DNA of 27,865 bases from AC-50 sp035640455 (GTDB taxonomy: Bacteria > Actinomycetota > Thermoleophilia > Gaiellales > Gaiellaceae), in the NCBI GenBank assembly GCA_035640455.1, contig DASQWB010000091.1, positions 1-27,865 on the forward strand, in the 5' to 3' direction. The first letter of the stretch is position 1. The number at the start of each line of letters is the position of its first letter. A program made the translations under genes and the position numbers. Under the pieces are notes generated by a model that had not been told where the DNA came from, did no database searches, and saw only the letters and a list, made by a program, of their open reading frames with translations. Shown here one piece after another: positions 1 to 6,679 of this stretch.

Positions 1-212
1 CTCGATCGCGCGGCGGCCGTCCCGGTCGACCCACTCTCCGCAGGCGCCGCCGCCGACCCTTCCCTCGAGCTCGACGGAGTTCCCCGTCCAGCCCGAATGC
101 GGGATGGCACCCGAGCGTGCACCGGCGCGCGTCGCCGTCGAGATGGCCGACCAACGAGCGGCGGAAGCGCCGGCGCTTTTGCAGAGCCCTCTGACGGACT
201 CGAACCCCCTCC
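1..212. other. left edge, no gene assigned
   Basis: No gene can be supported here. On the reverse strand one frame stays open from about 145 down to the left edge (its translation includes GNSVELEGRVGGG), so the C-terminal end of a gene running out of the window is possible, but I do not recognise it. A perfect 14-bp palindrome, AAGCGCCGGCGCTT, lies at 165-178. The stretch 178-212 already resembles the upstream flank of the large direct repeat that begins at 213: TTTTGCAGAGC here matches CTTTGCGGAGC and CTTGCGGAGCC before the other two copies. Confidence 0.3.
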
Positions 213-345
213 TTACCATGGCATTCCCGCGGCAACTGGTCGCAACCCACGGCAACGGTTCTCGCCTATTTGAGCCGCTTTCGCGGCGGTCCCATTTGCG
301 CCGGTTGCCACCGGTTGCGACCGCTCTGCTCCATAGATACTCCAT
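213..345 (+). repeat. large direct repeat, copy 1 (core only)
   Basis: First of three same-orientation copies of a roughly 133-bp sequence; the others are at 12181-12313 and 16410-16543. All start TTACCAT, carry the core GGCAACTGGTCGCAACCCAC, continue with an alternating GGTTGCCACCGGTTGCGACC tract and end near GCTCCATA...CTCCAT. This copy lacks most of the hairpin-bearing arm that precedes copies 2 and 3. Just upstream (191-212) the reverse strand reads GGGGGTTCGAGTCC, which looks like a tRNA T loop, but the flanking stem does not pair, so it is not called a tRNA. Its nature is unknown; an element end or attachment-site scar is inferred. Confidence 0.85.
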
Positions 346-459
346 CCCGCTCCGCGGCCTTCGAGTAGGGGGGCGAGCGGATCAGTTCGCACGACCGAGT
401 TCGGGCGAGAGAGCGCTGGCACGAAACGGCGCCTCGTATGGGCGTAGATTGGTGTCGCG

Positions 460-1145
460 ATGTCGAACTGGTACGAGGCTTGGGCGGATCGATACGCGGA
501 GGGGTCGGCTGGCGTGACTGCTGATGTCCCGTTCTACGCGCGCTTGCCCGTGAGGCTGATGGGTTACTGGTCGAGCTTGCGGTTGGTAACGGGTGTGTTG
601 CGATCCCGGTTGCTCAGGCAACGGGCAGGCGTGTGCTCGGGATCGACGCTTCTCCGGCGATGCTCGCGCAGGCGCGAGAGCGCGCGGTTGAGGCGGGAAT
701 CGAACTCGACCTACGCGAAGAAGACATACGGGAGCTCGAAATCGAGGAACGGGCGGCCATGATCTACTGCCCGGGCCGGTCTCTGCTGCATCTGCCCACG
801 TGGGCCGATCGTCGCCGCTGCTTTGAGCGGGTCGCCGCATCGCTTCGGCCTAACGGCCGCTTCGCCTGGAACGCATTCGCCTTCGACCATCAGATCGCAT
901 CCGCCATCGACGGCCAGCACGCCGACGCACCGTTGCCGCACACGATCCACTACAGCGTCAGCGATAACCGGGTCGACATCACCTTGGACCGTGGTGGAAC
1001 CGGTTCGCTCTGGTGGGCAACCAAGAATGAATGGCTGGGGCTCCTCGACGTCGCCGGCCTGCGGCTGGAAGCTCTCTCTGGCGGATTCGCCGGCGAACCG
1101 CTCGACGACAACAGCCACGAGTACGTCTTCGTGGCCCGCCGCTAA
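460..1145 (+). pseudogene. class I SAM-dependent methyltransferase, frameshifted
   Basis: The gene starts at ATG 460 (MSNWYEAWADRYAE...) and its reading continues in a different frame from about 543 to the stop at 1145. In that second frame the upstream part reads LVELAVGNG, a SAM-binding motif I, then VLGIDASPAMLAQA, motif II, and an intact C-terminal half with LRPNGRFAWNAF. Joining the frames requires one missing base near 541-544, where CGCTTGCC would be expected as CGCCTTGCC. The rejoined protein would be about 227 residues, a normal length for a small class I methyltransferase. The substrate is unknown. The break may be a true mutation or a sequencing error. The next gene downstream is another methyltransferase, but the two are not close in sequence. 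Confidence 0.8.
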
Positions 1146-1173
1146 GCGCTCCAGCTGGCCCTCACGACGCGCC

Positions 1174-1200
1174 AGGGGACCTTCCCACACACTGGCGCAA
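1174..1200 (+). repeat. short intergenic repeat, copy a
   Basis: Reads ACCTTCCCACACACTGGCGC and aligns with three other intergenic copies (2072, 3033, 3596) to a consensus close to CATTCCCGCACACTGGCGCA. It lies 29 bp after the frameshifted methyltransferase and about 60 bp before the next start codon. Confidence 0.55.
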
Positions 1201-1261
1201 GCGAGACCCGGCAGCCTTTACGTGGACCGCCTCGCCCGCCGGTCCGCCAAGATTGCATGCG

Positions 1262-2068
1262 ATGGAGAACCCGCAGCAGATCGCCCGTATGCAGTTCGTC
1301 TACGGAGACCATGACGAGGAACTCAGGGCGCTTCTTGACGAGAGCTTTGCGCCGCGGCCGCCCGACTTCCTCTTTGACTTAGCAATGCCTCTGCTGACGC
1401 CCCACAGCAGACTCCTTGACATCGGCTGCCGAGACGCCCGGCACCTGATCCCGCTTGTTGCGCGGTCGGGATGCATCGGCGTTGGGATCGATCCAATCGA
1501 CCGGAACCTTGAGCGCGCGCGGGCTGCCGTCACGGCCGCAGACCTCGATCAGCGGATCGAGATTCGGCGCGGTGTCATGGAGCAGATCGAGGAGCCCGAC
1601 AGCAGCGTTGATGTCGTCTGGTGCCGTGACGTGCTTGAGGTCATTTCCGACCTACAGGCGGGCCTCTCGGAAGTTGCACGAGTGCTGAAGCCAGGCGGCG
1701 CTGCAGTCATCTACACCGTATTCGCGACGCAGCGTCTGGAGCCGCGCGAAGCCGCTGCGTTTCAGCCGCTCGGCAACGTGCCGGAAAACCTCGAACGTGC
1801 GAGGGTCGAAGCGGCCTTCGAGCAGGCAGGTTTCAGTGTCGAGCGCCTGGAAGAAATCGGAACGGAGTTCCGTGAGTACGACGAGGAACGAGGCCAATCC
1901 GTATCCGAGAGTCTGCTGCGACTCGCGCGGCTCCGCCGACGTCGTGAAGAGGTGACCCGACGATTCGGCAAAGACAAGTACGACTTGTGGGAAGCCTCGC
2001 TTCACTGGCTCGCCTACCTCCTGCTCGGGAAGTTGGAGCCCGTCGCCTACGTCCTCCGCCTGCCCTAG
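1262..2068 (+). CDS. class I SAM-dependent methyltransferase
   Basis: A 268-residue protein with a Rossmann-type methyltransferase core. Motif I is LLDIGCRDAR (residues 51-60), motif II an acidic GVGIDPID strand, motif IV DVVWCRDVLE, and the following LKPGG turn is typical of the UbiE/Methyltransf_11 group. The C-terminal third is rich in Glu and Arg and predicted helical, perhaps a substrate-binding cap. ATG 1262 is chosen because the open frame upstream shows no family resemblance; no good ribosome-binding site precedes it. The substrate cannot be named. No stable operon partner is visible: the next gene is convergent and about 180 bp away. Confidence 0.85.
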   Translation: MENPQQIARMQFVYGDHDEELRALLDESFAPRPPDFLFDLAMPLLTPHSRLLDIGCRDARHLIPLVARSGCIGVGIDPIDRNLERARAAVTAADLDQRIEIRRGVMEQIEEPDSSVDVVWCRDVLEVISDLQAGLSEVARVLKPGGAAVIYTVFATQRLEPREAAAFQPLGNVPENLERARVEAAFEQAGFSVERLEEIGTEFREYDEERGQSVSESLLRLARLRRRREEVTRRFGKDKYDLWEASLHWLAYLLLGKLEPVAYVLRLP

Positions 2069-2071
2069 CCT

Positions 2072-2098
2072 CGGGCGTCATTCCGGAACACTGGCGCA
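2072..2098 (+). repeat. short intergenic repeat, copy b
   Basis: Reads CGTCATTCCGGAACACTGGC and aligns to the same consensus as copies at 1174, 3033 and 3596. It begins only about 3 bp after the methyltransferase stop codon, in the gap between two convergent genes. Confidence 0.55.
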
Positions 2099-2251
2099 CC
2101 GCAACGCAGACTCCCCGGGCGAACCTAGTGCGACGGAGGCTCGATTTCGTTGCCCCTCCGCTTCTGCCAGCGATCCGCCGTCCCGATCGTTGTGTTGAGA
2201 GGACGACCCACTTGTGGGTCACCGCGGGCCATATGCTCTGCGGCGCGCGCC

Positions 2252-2872
2252 TTACATGGTGCGCGGCCGCCAGGGCTCGTGCTCGTGCGCGAGCCAGACG
2301 AGCTCGGGCTCGAGCGCGCGCACCCGCAGCTGACCATCGGTGCGGGGCTCGTCGAGCTCGCCGAACCAAACCGCCACGTCGCCGCCGACGACGACGGGAC
2401 GTCCGCCCGTCTCGACGACGACCACCTGCATGCCGCGCGTGTGGCCCGGCGCCGGGACGAGGCGGAGCCCGGGCAGCAGCTCGAGCTCGCCGTCGACCGG
2501 CTCGTAGCGCACGCCGGGTGCCTCGACCCACTCGCGGATCGTGTAGTTGTCCTCCGAGCGCGCGTCCTCGAGTTCCTGCCGCTGAACGTAAATCGGCCGT
2601 CCGGCGAAGAGGTGGTTGCCGCCGCAGTGGTCCCAGTGCAGGTGCGTGTTGACGACGACGTCGACGCCGGCGAGGTCGAAGGCCTGCTCGCTCAGCGGGA
2701 CGAGGCGGGGGTCCATGTCGGCCACCGCCGGGTGCAGCTCCGTGATGCCGGTGTCGACCAGCACGCGGGCGTCGGGATGGTCGATGACGTGGACGTAGAC
2801 CGGCATCCGCTCGCCCTCGGCGAGCAGCTCGGCCACGAGCAGCGGCGTGATCGTGGGCGGCGTTATCACCAA
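2252..2872 (-). CDS. metallo-beta-lactamase-fold hydrolase (AHL-lactonase-like)
   Basis: 206 residues with the full set of metal ligands of the metallo-beta-lactamase superfamily: H77-x-H79-x-D81-H82 (NTHLHWDHCGGN), H144 in PGHTRG, D165 in GGD and a late His in AHEHE near 196-198. The HLHWDHCGG form is nearest to the quorum-quenching N-acyl homoserine lactonase group (AiiA/AttM), which opens lactone rings, but that group is broad and includes unrelated esterases and lactonases, so the substrate is only inferred. No signal peptide, so probably cytoplasmic. The gene is alone on this strand and convergent with the upstream methyltransferase. Confidence 0.85.
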   Translation of the reverse strand: MVITPPTITPLLVAELLAEGERMPVYVHVIDHPDARVLVDTGITELHPAVADMDPRLVPLSEQAFDLAGVDVVVNTHLHWDHCGGNHLFAGRPIYVQRQELEDARSEDNYTIREWVEAPGVRYEPVDGELELLPGLRLVPAPGHTRGMQVVVVETGGRPVVVGGDVAVWFGELDEPRTDGQLRVRALEPELVWLAHEHEPWRPRTM

Positions 2873-3032
2873 TCAACCTCTTACCGACGGTACGACTCCC
2901 GCCGCGGGGCGAAGTCATCTTCCCATCAATCGATGCCGAGGTCTCTCGATGCGACTGCGCCGGTGACGCTCCGAGCGACGGGAACGGCGCTGACGGAACC
3001 TAACGCACGGTCCGGCTACTCGCAGCCTCCCG

Positions 3033-3060
3033 TCGGGCGACATTCCCGCACGCTGGCGCA
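3033..3060 (+). repeat. short intergenic repeat, copy c
   Basis: The best-preserved copy: GGGCGACATTCCCGCACGCT followed by GGCGCA. It shares the first 12 bases exactly (GGGCGACATTC and the preceding context TCGGG) with copy d at 3596. It lies about 27 bp before the start of the GNAT-like gene. Confidence 0.65.
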
Positions 3061-3086
3061 GCTGACGATCGGCTCGCCCGGCTCCA

Positions 3087-3563
3087 GTGAGCCAACATTC
3101 TACGATCGGTCGCGTGGACGAGTTCCTCCCGCCCGACTTCGACGTCCCTCGGCGGCTGGAGACGCCGCAGTTCGTGCTCGAGCCGCTCGGCCCCGAGCAC
3201 AACGACCAGGACTACGACGCGTGGACCTCGTCGGTGGATCACATCCACGCGACACCCGGTTGGGAGGACAGCAAGTGGCCGCGAGAGATGACGCCGGACG
3301 AGAACCAGGCAGACCTGCAGCGACACGCCGACGACTTCCGCAACCGCACGGGGTTCACGTACACGGTGCTCGATCCAGTGAGCCGCGACGTGATCGGGTG
3401 CGTCTACATCTACCCGCTGCCCGACAGCGACGACGACGCCCGCGCACTCTCCTGGGTACGAGCGAGCCACGCGCAGCTCGACACCCCGCTCTGGCGTGCC
3501 GTGAGTGCGTGGCTCGCTTCCAACTGGCCGTTCGGCAGCGTCGACTACGCGCCGCGCGCCTAG
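3087..3563 (+). CDS. GNAT-family N-acetyltransferase-like protein
   Basis: 158 residues. The start of the domain, RRLETPQFVLEPLGPEH, is the standard N-terminal strand of small GNAT acetyltransferases (LETxRFxLRPL), and VIGCVYIYPLP is the central strand of the fold. The usual acetyl-CoA pyrophosphate loop (Q/R-x-x-G-x-G/A) is not evident: in its place stand acidic residues (DSDDD) and WVRASHAQLDTPLWRAV. It is therefore either a divergent acetyltransferase or a relative that has lost cofactor binding. The ATG at 3087 is close upstream of the domain; a later GTG (3114) is possible. A copy of the short repeat lies on each side of the gene. Confidence 0.75.
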   Translation: MSQHSTIGRVDEFLPPDFDVPRRLETPQFVLEPLGPEHNDQDYDAWTSSVDHIHATPGWEDSKWPREMTPDENQADLQRHADDFRNRTGFTYTVLDPVSRDVIGCVYIYPLPDSDDDARALSWVRASHAQLDTPLWRAVSAWLASNWPFGSVDYAPRA

Positions 3564-3595
3564 AAGCCGCAAGCAGCCGCGCGGCTCGATTCGGG

Positions 3596-3623
3596 TCGGG
3601 CGACATTCACGAACGCTCACCCA
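3596..3623 (+). repeat. short intergenic repeat, copy d
   Basis: Reads TCGGGCGACATTCACGAACG then CTCACCCAGCTGAG. It matches copy c at 3033 over the first half and diverges in the second. It lies 33 bp after the GNAT-like stop and about 80 bp before the glyoxalase-fold gene. Confidence 0.6.
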
Positions 3624-3699
3624 GCTGAGAGATATCGACATCGGCTCCCTCGCGCCTCGCCGACAGCGGGTGATCTTTGGGATCCGCGAGAATGGCCAC

Positions 3700-4137
3700 G
3701 TGGCGGTTCAACGGATGGACAACGTCGGCATCGTCGTCGATGACCTACCGGCGGCGATCGCGTTCTTTCGTGAGCTCGGCCTCGAGCTCGAAGGGCGAGC
3801 CATGATCGAAGGAGACTGGTCGGGGCGCGTCACTGGACTGCGCGACCAGCGCGTCGAGATCGCGATGATGCGTACGCCGGACGGCCACAGCCGGCTCGAG
3901 CTCTCGCGATTTCTCGCGCCGCCTGTGGTCGAGGATCACCGCAACGCCCCGGTGAACGCGCTGGGCTATCTGCGTGTCATGTTCGCCGTGGACGACATCG
4001 ACGATACGCTCGCCCGGCTCCGGAAGCATGGCGCGCAGCTCGTCGACGAAGTAGTCCGGTACGAAGACGTGTATCGGCTCTGCTACATCCGGGGGCCCGA
4101 AGGACTTCTCATCGGACTGGCCGAGCAAATCGGCTGA
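3700..4137 (+). CDS. VOC / glyoxalase-fold protein
   Basis: 145 residues from GTG 3700 (VAVQRMDNVGIVVDDL). The opening MDNVGIVVDDLPAAIAFFRELG is the first beta-alpha-beta-beta-beta module of the vicinal oxygen chelate superfamily; the second module begins near residue 85 (LRVMFAVDDIDDTLARLRKHG) and ends in YIRGPEGLLIGLAE, the usual closing strand with a Glu metal ligand. Members include glyoxalase I, extradiol dioxygenases and resistance proteins; the exact reaction cannot be read from sequence. ATG 3715 is the alternative start; GTG is preferred since the conserved N-terminus of such proteins normally has a few residues before the MDxVG strand. Confidence 0.85.
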   Translation: MAVQRMDNVGIVVDDLPAAIAFFRELGLELEGRAMIEGDWSGRVTGLRDQRVEIAMMRTPDGHSRLELSRFLAPPVVEDHRNAPVNALGYLRVMFAVDDIDDTLARLRKHGAQLVDEVVRYEDVYRLCYIRGPEGLLIGLAEQIG

Positions 4138-4574
4138 CGCCCGCTGCCGCGGCGGCGCGGGACGCGTTGGGCGTTCCGGCCGCTCGGCTCGGCCTCCCGG
4201 CGCTTGACCTCCCGACGGCGAGAGCCCGCGAGCAGGTCTCGGTCGCATCGCCTCCCACCCTCGGCGCGGCGGCGGCCTGCCAACTGATACCTCATGAAGC
4301 TCCACTTCCGTCTGACGTTCGCGAGGCGAAGCCGCCTTGGCCTCGTCTATCTCTACTGCGGCGGAGGGCCGAGCGAGCGCCCAGATCAAGTTCGGCACCG
4401 TAGACCTCCCGCGCACGGCTGGCCGCTCGGCCGGCGCGCGACGCGCTCGGCCAGCCAGTCGACAAGTCCGCTTCGCCGAGCCCTCTCGCTCGCCGCGCCA
4501 CGATGTCCTCGTCGCCGAGGCCGAACTGGCGCATCGTCTCGGCGTGCGCGTCGTTTCCGCTCGCGACGGTCATC
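4138..4574. other. 437-bp stretch with no assigned gene
   Basis: No gene is supported. On the reverse strand around 4480-4576 an open frame reads MMTVASGNDAHAETMRQFGL and GDEDIV, which looks more like real protein than the surroundings, but it soon becomes Arg- and Ala-rich low-complexity sequence. It may be a small gene remnant facing away from the DUF885-like gene. No hairpin or promoter stands out. Confidence 0.35.
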
Positions 4575-5756
4575 ATGCCCCGGTTGAGCGGGTGGCGGTA
4601 TCTCGAGGTCGTGCTCCGGCTTGGCAGGCTCGCGCCCGGCTTCGTGGACAGCTACGGAGGACCGCGCGAGCTCGCCGAATCCATTGCGGCTGAACCGCCG
4701 CCGACTCCGGAGGAGCTGGTCGACCAGATCCGCGAGCTGCTCACGCTCGTCGACGACGACGATGACCGCGCGAGGCGCATCTGGTTGCACGCGCAGCTCG
4801 CCGCGCTCGAGCTGGCTGCGGCGTCGCTGGGCGGCGAGCAGCGCGCGTATGCCGAGCTCGCCGAGCGCTGCCACGGCGCCCGCCCTGAACTCGAGCCCGA
4901 GGACTCGTTCGCGGAGGCGCACGGCCGTCTCGACACGGCACTTCCGGGCGCGGGACCCGTCGCTGAGCGACACCAGGCGTGGCTCGAGACGCAGATCGTC
5001 CCCGGCGAGAAGATCGGTGCCGCCTTGACCTGGCTCGCTGACGGCCTGCGCGAGCGCACGCGCGAGCTGTTCGGGCTTCCGGACGGCGAGCGCGTGGAGT
5101 TCGAAGTCGTGAGCGGCAAGCCATGGGCCGGCTACGCGAGGTACACAGGCGACCTCCGCAGCCAGATCTTCGTCAACGCCGACCTCCCGCTCGCGTCACA
5201 TCGCCTGCTCGAGCTCGTCGCCCACGAGGCCTACCCCGGCCACCACACCGAGCACGTGGCGAAGGAGGTCGCGCTCGTGCGTCCGCACGGGCACCTCGAG
5301 CACCAAGTCTTCCTCTATCCCACGCCGCAGGCGCTGGTTGCGGAGGGAATCGCGCAGCTCGCGCTCGAGATGGCGCTCGGCGACGACGCGGACGACGTCG
5401 CTGCGGCCTGCCTCCGCCCGCTCGGCATCGCCTACGACGCCGAGACCGCGGTGCGCGTCCGCGCTGCGAAGGAGTTGCTGCTGCCGGTCCTCCAGAACGT
5501 CGCGCTGCTCGACCTGCCGCGCGAGGACGCGTGGGCCTATCTGCGCCGCTGGATGATCGATTCGGACGCCCACGTGGACAAGACGATCGACTCGTATCTC
5601 GCGCTGGCGTGGCGACCGTACACGAGCTGCTACCCGGAGGGTCTTCGGCTCGCGCGCGCCTTCGTCGGCGGCGACAGCGCGCGGTTCACGCGCCTGCTCC
5701 GGGAGCCGCTCACGCCCGCCGACCTCCGTTCGCAGCCACCTCCACGTACACCGTGA
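4575..5756 (+). CDS. DUF885-family metallopeptidase-like protein
   Basis: 393 residues. The motif HEAYPGHHTEH near residue 218 matches the HExxPGHH signature of the DUF885 family, a thermolysin-like clan of predicted zinc carboxypeptidases or hydrolases. Other family landmarks are the start RYLEVVLRLGRLAPGFVDSYGG, VPGEKI in the middle, EGIAQLALE (the third metal-ligand region) and RPYTSCYPEG late. ATG 4575 is preferred, since homology begins a few codons on; ATG 4503 in the same frame would add 24 residues of no clear similarity. The family usually ends around LTPADL; here about a dozen extra residues follow, read through a reverse-strand gene remnant (5710-5850). No signal peptide is visible. 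Confidence 0.85.
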   Translation: MPRLSGWRYLEVVLRLGRLAPGFVDSYGGPRELAESIAAEPPPTPEELVDQIRELLTLVDDDDDRARRIWLHAQLAALELAAASLGGEQRAYAELAERCHGARPELEPEDSFAEAHGRLDTALPGAGPVAERHQAWLETQIVPGEKIGAALTWLADGLRERTRELFGLPDGERVEFEVVSGKPWAGYARYTGDLRSQIFVNADLPLASHRLLELVAHEAYPGHHTEHVAKEVALVRPHGHLEHQVFLYPTPQALVAEGIAQLALEMALGDDADDVAAACLRPLGIAYDAETAVRVRAAKELLLPVLQNVALLDLPREDAWAYLRRWMIDSDAHVDKTIDSYLALAWRPYTSCYPEGLRLARAFVGGDSARFTRLLREPLTPADLRSQPPPRTP

Positions 5757-5850
5757 TCGCGTCGCGGTTCTCCGTCAGCTCGCGGATCATCTGCTCGTAG
5801 TCCTCCAGCCCGCGGATCGGCGTCGTCAGCAGCTGCTTGAGCCAACCCCG
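5710..5850 (-). pseudogene. C-terminal remnant of an unidentified gene
   Basis: An open frame with no start codon, bounded upstream by TAG at 5851-5853 and ended by TGA at 5710-5712. It reads about 46 residues including LKQLLTTPIRGLEDYEQMIR and DAITVYVEVA. The regular amphipathic pattern and the terminal VYVEVA strand look like the true C-terminus of an enzyme; the closing pattern vaguely recalls zinc-dependent dehydrogenases, but that is a guess. The rest of the gene is missing, so this is called a remnant left by a deletion or by acquisition of the neighbouring gene. It overlaps the last 47 bp of the DUF885-like gene. Confidence 0.5.
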
Positions 5851-5856
5851 CTATTA

Positions 5857-6088
5857 GGAGGGTTGGCGGACCGCTCTAGGCCACTAGCCATGCGGCTTCG
5901 CAGGCTGTCGGCGCGACGACTCCTTTCCGCGCCGTGGGAGGAAGGACGGCTGCTGCGCACTTGGAGTCGTCGCTTCGACCGCCGCAGCGGCCTCGTCCAG
6001 CCGTCGGCATCCGTGGGCCAGCTTCGGTCGCGCCATCTACATCGGCCACGCTGTAGCGTTCGTTGCTGGTCGGACGCTGGGAGAGCTG
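5857..6088. other. short gap without a gene
   Basis: Nothing recognisable. The frame of the following NTF2-like gene stays open upstream of its ATG (AIYIGHAVAFVAGRTLGEL just before the start), so an earlier start cannot be excluded, but that stretch does not resemble the family. Confidence 0.3.
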
Positions 6089-6502
6089 ATGCTCGGCGCG
6101 CAGGAAGATCGGCTACGGGATACTGCGGAATCCTTCTATCGGGCGTTCATCGCCGCCGATCGGGAGACGCTCGCTCGGGTTATCGCACCGCAGGCACGGT
6201 TGGTCATCGGAGGGGACACCGCTATCTCGGGGATGCACGCGGGACCCGAGGGCATCGGGTCGTTGCGGTTGAGGCTTCGCGACCTCACCGATGGAACGTG
6301 GCATCCGCTCCGACCCGACAGCTTCGACATCGCGACCAGCTCTGCTCACGCTGTGATCATGGATCGCTTCATCGCCCAGCGTCGCGACCTTCGCCTTGAC
6401 TCGCACGAGGCGATCATTCTCGCCGCCAAGGAAGGGCGGGTCATGGTGCTCTTTCACTACCTTCACCATCCGGCGCCATTCGCGGCCTTTTGGGCAGCGT
6501 AG
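6089..6502 (+). CDS. NTF2-like / SnoaL-like domain protein
   Basis: 137 residues forming one cone-shaped NTF2-like domain: an N-terminal helix LRDTAESFYRAFIAADRETL, a strand ARLVIGGDTAISG, and C-terminal strands SHEAIILAAKEGRVMVLFHY. Such proteins act as small-molecule isomerases, cyclases or binding partners; no catalytic Asp/His pair can be fixed here, so no reaction is proposed. It stands alone, about 180 bp ahead of the large regulator, and may or may not be co-transcribed with it. A second, truncated SnoaL-like gene lies at 27169-27369, but the two share no close sequence. Confidence 0.7.
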   Translation: MLGAQEDRLRDTAESFYRAFIAADRETLARVIAPQARLVIGGDTAISGMHAGPEGIGSLRLRLRDLTDGTWHPLRPDSFDIATSSAHAVIMDRFIAQRRDLRLDSHEAIILAAKEGRVMVLFHYLHHPAPFAAFWAA

Positions 6503-6679
6503 CGATCACCGCTTCGATGCCGCGACCATGTCATGCTGAGGCAGCTCGCTCCGACGTTCATCGTCGGCGGCAGCACGATCCGATGCTCCGGCTCGACGAC
6601 GTCGAGGCGTTGCACGGTCATCGGCCATCGCAGCGCGGGCTTCGCGTCGGCGACCGCGTTTCGGTCGGATAATTCCGAC

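Noticed and set aside
165..178. 14-bp palindrome AAGCGCCGGCGCTT as a terminator
   Set aside because: No loop and only a short T run; palindromes of this kind are common at this GC content.
191..212. tRNA T-arm-like sequence on the reverse strand (GGGGGTTCGAGTCC)
   Set aside because: The bases on each side of the loop do not pair, and no anticodon arm, D arm or acceptor stem can be built around it.
1031..1261. Upstream extension of the second methyltransferase to 1031
   Set aside because: The extra residues are Arg/Pro-rich, overlap the end of the preceding gene and cover a copy of the short repeat.
2150..3628. Long forward open frame of 492 codons
   Set aside because: Shadow of the reverse-strand metallo-beta-lactamase-fold gene; it runs through intergenic repeats and out of frame over the GNAT-like gene.
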